From Rhizorhabdus sp. (GTDB taxonomy: Bacteria > Pseudomonadota > Alphaproteobacteria > Sphingomonadales > Sphingomonadaceae), in assembly GCA_004297635.1 (NCBI GenBank), contig SCUQ01000136.1:1-5535 (forward strand): a stretch of DNA of 5,535 bases, in the 5' to 3' direction. Position numbers and translations under genes: made by a program. Position 1 is the first letter of the stretch. Each line of letters starts with the position of its first letter. Positions 1 through 3,681 of this stretch are shown piece after piece. The notes beneath the pieces were generated by a model. It was not told the DNA's origin. It worked only from the letters and a program-made list of their open reading frames with translations, and ran no database searches.

Positions 1-21
1 GTCGATCGATTCGTCCTTCAT
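1..21 (-). CDS. 5' end of an unidentified leftward gene (cut by window edge)
   Basis: Only the start is inside the window. Read leftward, an ATG at 21-19 opens a frame giving MKDESID before the edge. A good Shine-Dalgarno sequence, AGGGGA (complement of 27-32), lies five bases upstream of this ATG, which is the main support. The same frame stays open upstream to a TAA at 162-160 and contains another ATG at 123-121. However, the extension it would add is rich in Cys and Trp and overlaps a perfect stem-loop, so I treat it as untranslated leader. Seven residues are too few to identify a family, and I assign no function. Confidence 0.5.
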
Positions 22-87
22 CGGCGTCCCCTGTCCCAGCAGTACCCAGCATGGCCGGGTGCAAGCCGGGTGGCAATCCGTCCAAAA

Positions 88-107
88 CTGCTCGCAAGTG
101 CGAGCAG
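88..107 (-). terminator. Perfect stem-loop with short T-tract in the leader of the left-edge gene
   Basis: CTGCTCGC (88-95) and GCGAGCAG (100-107) are perfect inverted arms around a four-base loop. Read leftward, the stem is followed at once by TTTT, then GGACGG. This looks like a weak intrinsic terminator or attenuator between the proposed leftward promoter (147-176) and the ATG at 21. The T-tract is short, so it could instead be a stabilising leader hairpin or a protein-binding site. The palindrome is seen directly; its function is inferred. Confidence 0.4.
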
Positions 108-146
108 GAATCGCGAAACACATCCAAGACTTACAGCCGTGAAGGT

Positions 147-176
147 AAAATACACAATCTTATCAATGTCTTGCAA
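147..176 (-). promoter_or_regulatory. Possible leftward sigma-70-type promoter
   Basis: Read leftward, TTGCAA (176-171) matches four of six bases of the -35 consensus. After 18 bases comes TATTTT (152-147), a moderate -10 match. Transcription would start near 140 and leave a leader of about 120 nt that includes the stem-loop at 88-107 before the ATG at 21. The location in an A/T-rich patch upstream of a gene start supports it, but the match alone is modest. Confidence 0.3.
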
Positions 177-199
177 AAAAATGGTGCGCCGCGCAAATT
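171..199 (+). promoter_or_regulatory. Possible rightward promoter for the candidate small RNA
   Basis: TTGCAA at 171-176 is its own reverse complement, so the same hexamer can act as a -35 element in either direction. Rightward, CAAATT (194-199) follows after 17 bases as a poor -10 match (three of six). The start would be near 206, ten bases before the first stem of the candidate RNA. A weak assignment, supported mainly by the need for a transcript ending at the terminator at 271-304. Confidence 0.2.
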
Positions 200-205
200 T
201 TTCGC

Positions 206-304
206 TTGCAATTTACCGTTCGCAACTGCACAAAGAACGGGCCTTTCAGGCATCCTCTCCTAAAACTTTCAGGGCCGATCCTTCCGGGGAGCGGCCCTTT
301 TTTT
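206..304 (+). ncRNA. Candidate small RNA of about 100 nt, no known family recognised
   Basis: The case rests on a strong rightward intrinsic terminator (271-304) with no rightward gene ahead of it; the genes on both sides run leftward. Three further elements precede it. A six-base-pair stem pairs CCGTTC (216-221) with GAACGG (235-240). A short hairpin pairs GCCT with AGGC (241-251). A probably unpaired linker (252-270) then contains the C/U-rich TCCTCTCC, able to pair with purine-rich Shine-Dalgarno sequences. A structured 5' part, an open pyrimidine-rich seed and a U-tailed terminator are the usual layout of trans-acting bacterial small RNAs. The octamer CTTTCAGG occurs twice (243-250, 266-273). 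I do not recognise SRP RNA, RNase P RNA, tmRNA or 6S RNA. The 5' end is a guess from a weak promoter; the 3' end is firm. Confidence 0.42.
271..304 (+). terminator. Strong rightward intrinsic terminator
   Basis: AGGGCCG (271-277) pairs perfectly with CGGCCCT (292-298). Inside, after a three-base bulge, CTTC (281-284) pairs with GGAG (288-291), including one G-U pair. Seven T residues follow (298-304). Stem, loop and U-tract fit a rho-independent terminator for a rightward transcript. In the opposite direction the hairpin lies about 85 nt past the phaZ stop and is followed by GAAAGTTTT, so it could also weakly end phaZ mRNA. The T-tract makes rightward its main orientation. Confidence 0.8.
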
Positions 305-382
305 ATCCGCGTGCCAGCGCGTTGGAGCATGCCCGCAAGCCGGCCTGCGGAAGCTGTTTCAGCAGGATGAAGGGGAGCGCGT

Positions 383-1600
383 TTACTCCGCTCCGAGAAT
401 GAAGCTTCTCACCTGCGGGTAGATCTGGTTTTCCCATTTCCGTCCGCTGAACACGCCATAATGGCCGACCCCGGCCTGGAGATAATGGCGCTTCATATGC
501 GGCCTGAGCCCGCTGCACAGGTCATGCGCCGCCGAGGTCTGGCCGACCGCGCAGATATCGTCGCGCTCGCCCTCCACGGTGAGCAGCGCGGTCCGCCGGA
601 TCAGGCCCGGATCGATCCGCTGGCCGCGATAATCGAGTTCGCCCTTGGCCAGCAGCGCGCGCTGGAACACCCGGTCGATCGTCTCGAGATAGAATTCGGC
701 GGTCAGGTCGAGCACCGCGAAATATTCGTCGTAGAAATCGCGGATCGCCTTCGCCTCCGCGACCTCGCCGTCGGCCATATGCTGGTAGAGGACGCGGTGC
801 TGCTCGAAATGGCGGCCGGAGTTCATCGCCATGAAGGCGGTGAGCTGGAGGAAGCCGGGATAGACCTTCCGCCCGCGCCCTTCATAACGCCATGGCACGC
901 TGTGGATCAGATTGTCCGCGAACCACTGGAAATCATGGGCATTGGCCAGTTCGTTGACCACGGTCGGGTTGACCCGCACGTCGACCGGTCCGCCCATCAG
1001 CGTCAGGCTGCGCGGCGTCGCGGGATTATGGTCCTTCGACATCAGCGCCACCGCGGCGAGCGCGGGCACGCAGGGCTGGCACACCGCCATCAGATGCGCG
1101 GGCGCCCCGATCTGCTCGAGGAAGTGGACGACATGGTCGACATAATCGTCGAAGCCGAAGCTGCCGGCCGACAGCGGTACGTCGCGCGCATTCTTCCAGT
1201 CGGTGACATAGACGTCGTGATCGCGCAGCAGCACCTGGATCGTATTGCGGAGCAAGGTCGCGAAATGGCCCGAGATCGGCGCGACGAGCAGCAGTTTGGG
1301 CTGACGGGTGGCGCTTTCCGCCTTGGCGAAATGGAGCAGGTCGCAGAAGGGCGTCGCGGCGACCACCTCCTCGCGCACCGCCAGTTCGGCATTGCCCGAG
1401 ATCACGCTGCCGATCGCATAATCGGGGCGATCGGCGGTCAGCCGGGTATGGGCGACCATGTCGAGCGCGGCGAACAGGCTGTTGGCGATCGGCTCCTCGC
1501 CGAACCGGCCCAGCATCGGCCGCGACCTTAGCCCGGCGGATGCGAACATGCGCATCGGCTCGGCCAGGTCGGTCATCGTCTGAAACAGCTGGTACAGCAT
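383..1600 (-). CDS. phaZ: Intracellular polyhydroxyalkanoate (PHB) depolymerase
   Basis: The 405-residue product hydrolyses stored poly(3-hydroxybutyrate) granules in the cytoplasm, releasing hydroxybutyrate units for use as carbon and energy. It has the size and fold pattern of the cysteine-type intracellular depolymerases related to Ralstonia PhaZ1. The N-terminus MLYQLFQ is typical, and APISGHFATLLRNT (107-120) is a conserved block. The nucleophile motif VCQP places Cys174 where the better-known hydrolases have Ser. The acid is Asp347 or Asp348 in EGERDD, and the base is His380 in GVGHYGVFSGRKW. The spacing within this triad matches Ralstonia PhaZ1 (Cys183, Asp355, His388) to within one or two residues. 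The start is fixed by an in-frame TAG two codons upstream; GGGGG lies about nine bases before the ATG. The gene diverges from the GST gene. Family assignment is firm; chain-length preference is not visible. Confidence 0.95.
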   Translation of the reverse strand: MLYQLFQTMTDLAEPMRMFASAGLRSRPMLGRFGEEPIANSLFAALDMVAHTRLTADRPDYAIGSVISGNAELAVREEVVAATPFCDLLHFAKAESATRQPKLLLVAPISGHFATLLRNTIQVLLRDHDVYVTDWKNARDVPLSAGSFGFDDYVDHVVHFLEQIGAPAHLMAVCQPCVPALAAVALMSKDHNPATPRSLTLMGGPVDVRVNPTVVNELANAHDFQWFADNLIHSVPWRYEGRGRKVYPGFLQLTAFMAMNSGRHFEQHRVLYQHMADGEVAEAKAIRDFYDEYFAVLDLTAEFYLETIDRVFQRALLAKGELDYRGQRIDPGLIRRTALLTVEGERDDICAVGQTSAAHDLCSGLRPHMKRHYLQAGVGHYGVFSGRKWENQIYPQVRSFILGAE

Positions 1601-1612
1601 TAGCTAAAGCCC

Positions 1613-1646
1613 CCGCCGGACGGAGGTTAACGAGCCTGTCCGGCGG
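1613..1646 (-). promoter_or_regulatory. 9-bp inverted repeat forming a hairpin over the phaZ ribosome-binding region
   Basis: CCGCCGGAC (1613-1621) and GTCCGGCGG (1638-1646) are perfect inverted arms around a 16-base loop. In the phaZ transcript the 3' arm ends inside the G-run (complement of 1610-1614) that serves as the likely ribosome-binding site. If transcription starts near 1649, the hairpin forms at the very 5' end of the mRNA. It could limit translation, stabilise the message, or be a protein-binding site in DNA. The repeat is seen directly; the role is inferred. Confidence 0.45.
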
Positions 1647-1648
1647 CA

Positions 1649-1699
1649 TCCAGCGATTTTATGCTGCACCGCCACATAAATTTTGACCTGCTCGCTGGA
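1649..1699. repeat. Spaced 8-bp inverted repeat around the divergent phaZ/GST promoters
   Basis: TCCAGCGA (1649-1656) and TCGCTGGA (1692-1699) are perfect inverted copies whose centres are 43 bp apart, about four helical turns. The 35 bp between them hold the candidate -10 of phaZ and most of the candidate -35 of the GST gene. This arrangement would suit two dimer half-sites or two operators of one regulator. Eight-base arms at this spacing can occur by chance. Confidence 0.3.
1656..1684 (-). promoter_or_regulatory. Possible phaZ promoter
   Basis: Read leftward, TAAAAT (1661-1656) matches five of six -10 consensus bases and lies in a short A/T-rich patch between the divergent genes. No good -35 hexamer appears at the right spacing: the 17-bp position reads AAAATT. 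Transcription would start near 1649, giving a leader of about 49 nt that begins with the 9-bp hairpin. The poor -35 could mean that an activator or another sigma factor is involved. Confidence 0.35.
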
Positions 1700-1712
1700 A
1701 TGATGCCATATC
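1683..1712 (+). promoter_or_regulatory. Possible promoter of the GST gene
   Basis: TTGACC (1683-1688) is a five-of-six match to the -35 consensus, followed after 18 bases by CATATC (1707-1712), a weak -10. Transcription would start just before the ribosome-binding AGGGG (1718-1722). If real, the in-frame ATGs at 1661 and 1700-1705 lie upstream of the mRNA start and cannot be used, which agrees with the start chosen at 1730. Confidence 0.35.
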
Positions 1713-1729
1713 GGCGCAGGGGAATGCCG

Positions 1730-2386
1730 ATGCCGCAAGCCGTCTTGACGATTTCGAGCCGCAACTATTCATCCTGGTCGCTGCGGGGCTGGCTGCTCTG
1801 CCGGCTGGCCGGGCTCGACCTGACCGAGGAGATGGTGTCGATCGACGCCCCCGGCCAGCGCGCCGAGCTGCTGCTGCTCTCCCCCTCGGTGCTGGTGCCG
1901 CGACTCACCCATGAAGGCGTCAGCGTATGGGATACGCTCGCCATCGCCGAATATCTCAACGAGAGCTTTCCCGACGCCGGCCTCTATCCCGCCGACAAGC
2001 TCGCCCGCGCGCATTGCCGGTCGGTTTCCGGCGAAATCCATTCGGGATTCCAGAATCTGCGCTCGGCCCTGCCGATGAACCTCAGGGCGCGGCACGAGAG
2101 CTTTCGCATCTTCGCGGGCGCCAAGCCGGACATCGAACGCGTCCAGTCGATCTGGCGGGACTGCCTGCAGCGCTATGGCGGCCCATGGCTGTTCGGCGCG
2201 CGGCCGACCGTCGCCGATGCGATGTTCGCGCCGGTCGCGACGCGCTTCGTCACCTATGCGGTACCGCTCGATCCCGCCTGCCGCGATTATGTGAAGACGA
2301 TCACCGACTGGCCGCTGATCCGGCAATGGATGAAAGCCGCGGCATCCGAACCCGAGGAAGTCGAGGAGCTCGACGCGGAGTTTTGA
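1730..2386 (+). CDS. Glutathione S-transferase family protein
   Basis: The 218-residue product has the length and two-domain layout of cytosolic glutathione S-transferases. Residues about 4-82 form the thioredoxin-like domain. It has SSRNYSSWSLRGWLL (9-23), which carries the candidate thiol-activating Tyr13/Ser14/Ser15. It also has Val-Pro at 56-57, the usual cis-proline, and VWDTLAIAEYL (67-77), where the glutathione-binding loop reads Asp-Thr rather than the common Glu/Gln-Ser. The C-terminal helical domain includes PTVADAMFAPVATRF (159-173), the expected capping-box helix. The NYSSWSLR type belongs to a bacterial GST subfamily of undefined substrate. The ATG at 1730 is chosen because AGGGG (1718-1722) is seven bases upstream and homology begins at once. 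Starts at 1661, 1700, 1703 or 1724 would add residues unlike the family. It diverges from phaZ and converges on galE. Confidence 0.88.
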   Translation: MPQAVLTISSRNYSSWSLRGWLLCRLAGLDLTEEMVSIDAPGQRAELLLLSPSVLVPRLTHEGVSVWDTLAIAEYLNESFPDAGLYPADKLARAHCRSVSGEIHSGFQNLRSALPMNLRARHESFRIFAGAKPDIERVQSIWRDCLQRYGGPWLFGARPTVADAMFAPVATRFVTYAVPLDPACRDYVKTITDWPLIRQWMKAAASEPEEVEELDAEF

Positions 2387-2392
2387 AAAGGC

Positions 2393-2526
2393 TCGTCATG
2401 CTGAACTTGTTTCAGCATCCACCGGGCGGCAGGAGCGAAACTGAAGACTCTTGCGGCTGTGGCGCGATCAACGCCTGGTTCTTCTCCAGCATTGGCGTGG
2501 ATGCTGAAACAAGTTCAGCATGACGA
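2393..2526. repeat. 134-bp intergenic element with 30-bp perfect inverted arms (sphingomonad-type hairpin repeat)
   Basis: The arms at 2393-2422 and 2497-2526 are perfect reverse complements over 30 bp, around a 74-bp centre. Each arm is itself a hairpin: ATGCTGAA and TTCAGCAT around five bases (2398-2418 and 2501-2521). It fills almost all of the 148 bp between the converging GST and galE stops, starting 6 bp after one and ending 8 bp before the other. No open frame or transposase is inside. From memory, the arm resembles a hairpin sequence found many times between genes in sphingomonad genomes, so I read it as a REP- or MITE-like repeat. A transcript from either side would fold into a long stem, so it may also act as a two-way terminator or protect 3' ends, although no U-tract follows. 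The structure is certain; origin and role are inferred. Confidence 0.85.
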
Positions 2527-2534
2527 CCAAGGGT

Positions 2535-3539
2535 TTAGACGCGCCCGCCCAACCCCCGCTCCCAGGCCAGCGCATGGGCGACGATCGTGTCGAGATCGTC
2601 GAGCTTCGGCCGCCACGGCGTCGTCGCCAGAATGCGGGCATTGTCGGCGATCAGCGCGTCGGGGTCGCCGGCGCGGCGCGGTTCCATCCGCCGGACGATC
2701 GATCCGCCCGATATGCGCTCGACCGAATCGAGCACCTCCAGCACGGAAAAGCCCCGGCCATAGCCGCAGTTCATGACGTGGCTGGTCGCCGGATCGGCGA
2801 TCAGCGTGTCGAGCGCATGGAGATGCGCGTCGGCGAGGTCGCTGACATGGATATAGTCGCGCACCCCCGTCCCGTCCGGGGTCGCATAGTCGGTTCCGAA
2901 CACCGCCACCTCGGCGCGCTTGCCGAGCGCCGCCTCCACCGCGACCTTGATCAGGTGCGTCGCGCCTGCGGTCGACTGGCCGGTGCGGCCCTGCGGATCG
3001 GCGCCCGCGACGTTGAAATAGCGCAGCGCGCAATAGTTGATCGGGCAGGCGGCGGCGACGTCCTTCAGCATCGTCTCGGTCATCAGCTTCGACATGCCAT
3101 AGGGGTTGATCGGCACCGTCGGCATATCCTCGCGTGCGGGAATGCTGTCGGGGATCCCATAGGTCGCCGCGGTCGACGAGAAGATGAAGTGGCGCACCCC
3201 GCCCTTCACCGCGCTTTCGATCAGGCTGCGGCTGTTGGCGGTGTTGTTGCGATAATATTTTAGCGGATCGGATACCGATTCGGGCACCACCACCGATCCG
3301 GCGAAATGCAGGATCGCGCCGATCCCGTCCTCCGCCAGGATCTTCGCGACGAGCGCCTCGTCGGCGATGTCGCCCTCATGGAAGCGTGCCCGGCCATCGA
3401 CCGCCCAGCGAAAGCCGGTGACGAGATTGTCGATCACCGACACCGCCCAGCCCGCGTCGAGCAGGGCCAGCACCGCATGGCTGCCGATATAGCCCGCGCC
3501 CCCGGTGACGAGAACGGCGAAGGGTTTTTCAGAGGTCAT
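2535..3539 (-). CDS. galE: UDP-glucose 4-epimerase
   Basis: The 334-residue protein interconverts UDP-glucose and UDP-galactose in the cytoplasm using tightly bound NAD. It serves galactose use and the supply of UDP-galactose for polysaccharide and LPS-type glycans. It is an extended short-chain dehydrogenase of normal GalE length. The Rossmann motif GGAGYIG is at 13-19. SSTAATYG (121-128) carries Thr123 at the position of the catalytic Ser/Thr (Ser124 in E. coli). YGMSK gives the catalytic Tyr147 and Lys151. RYFNVAGADPQG (173-184) and the substrate-binding block DGTGVRDYIHVSDLADAH (222-239) follow. The start is the only sensible ATG before the NAD motif. No Shine-Dalgarno sequence precedes it, and a promoter-like sequence ends five bases upstream. 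It converges on the GST gene and lies downstream of glnD on the same strand. No linked polysaccharide genes are visible, so the glycan it serves cannot be stated. Confidence 0.95.
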   Translation of the reverse strand: MTSEKPFAVLVTGGAGYIGSHAVLALLDAGWAVSVIDNLVTGFRWAVDGRARFHEGDIADEALVAKILAEDGIGAILHFAGSVVVPESVSDPLKYYRNNTANSRSLIESAVKGGVRHFIFSSTAATYGIPDSIPAREDMPTVPINPYGMSKLMTETMLKDVAAACPINYCALRYFNVAGADPQGRTGQSTAGATHLIKVAVEAALGKRAEVAVFGTDYATPDGTGVRDYIHVSDLADAHLHALDTLIADPATSHVMNCGYGRGFSVLEVLDSVERISGGSIVRRMEPRRAGDPDALIADNARILATTPWRPKLDDLDTIVAHALAWERGLGGRV

Positions 3540-3544
3540 GCCGC

Positions 3545-3574
3545 AGAATATCCCGGGCCATCGTCGCGGGTCAA
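3545..3574 (-). promoter_or_regulatory. Possible galE promoter giving a leaderless mRNA
   Basis: Read leftward, TTGACC (3574-3569) is a five-of-six match to the -35 consensus. After 18 bases comes TATTCT (3550-3545), four of six for the -10. Five bases later is the galE ATG (3539), so the transcript would start at or next to the start codon. This fits the lack of a ribosome-binding site. GATATT, two bases earlier, is an alternative -10. Confidence 0.4.
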
Positions 3575-3578
3575 ATCA

Positions 3579-3601
3579 TGGTGCGGCGCAGCGCCGCGCC
3601 A
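3579..3601. repeat. 23-bp GC-rich palindrome between glnD and galE
   Basis: The sequence is symmetric about 3590: ten of eleven positions pair between 3579-3589 and 3591-3601, the exception being 3582/3598. The core is GCGGCGC-A-GCGCCGC. It lies about 80 bp past the glnD stop and just upstream of the possible galE -35. No T-tract follows in the direction of transcription, so it is not a classical intrinsic terminator. It could end or protect glnD mRNA, or be an operator for galE. Confidence 0.45.
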
Positions 3602-3613
3602 CGGCGCGTAATT

Positions 3614-3633
3614 CGGCCGTCCGGGCGCGGCCG
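3614..3633. repeat. Two copies of CGGCCG in the glnD-galE gap
   Basis: CGGCCG at 3614-3619 and 3628-3633 is self-complementary, so the copies are both direct and inverted and can form a six-bp stem with an eight-base loop. Downstream of glnD this gives a second GC-rich hairpin, followed leftward by AATT only. In GC-rich DNA such short repeats are common; it is probably at most a minor 3'-end structure. Confidence 0.3.
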
Positions 3634-3681
3634 TCATGGGGCGGGGACGGAGGGAACGCCGGGGGTACGCCAGGATGCCGA

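Larger units (their letters stand above)
22..382. other. 361-bp gap between the left-edge gene and phaZ
   Basis: No convincing protein-coding gene lies here. The overlapping rightward frames starting at 51 and 70 have low-complexity, unrecognisable products, no clear ribosome-binding site, and the second runs into the 3' end of phaZ on the opposite strand. The stretch 110-270 is clearly more A/T-rich than the genes, as expected for promoters and RNA genes. Its contents are listed separately: a leader stem-loop (88-107), a possible leftward promoter (147-176), a possible rightward promoter (171-199), a candidate small RNA (206-304) and its terminator (271-304). From 305 to 382, downstream of phaZ, I see only weak short hairpins and no U-tailed terminator in the phaZ direction. 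Confidence 0.7.

Noticed and set aside
8..112. Two GANTC sites (8-12 and 108-112) as possible CcrM-controlled promoter marks
   Set aside because: GANTC also occurs elsewhere, including inside the GST gene. Two sites near one gene start are not enough to claim cell-cycle methylation control.
51..402. Short rightward frames (70 and 110 codons) in the left gap
   Set aside because: There is no recognisable protein and no clear ribosome-binding site. They overlap the candidate RNA and terminator, and the longer one runs into the phaZ 3' end.
461..1531. A 356-codon open frame on the + strand opposite phaZ
   Set aside because: It is antisense to a clear phaZ gene and its product is a low-complexity run of Arg, Ala, Gly, His and Gln with no domain. 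Such mirror frames are expected opposite GC-rich genes.
1769..2326. A 185-codon open frame on the - strand opposite the GST gene
   Set aside because: The GST frame has clear family motifs; this one has none and is biased toward Arg, Gly and Ala.
2520..3263. A 247-codon open frame on the + strand opposite galE
   Set aside because: Antisense to an intact galE, rich in Arg, Gly, Ala and His, and starting inside the arm of the inverted repeat. It is a composition artefact.
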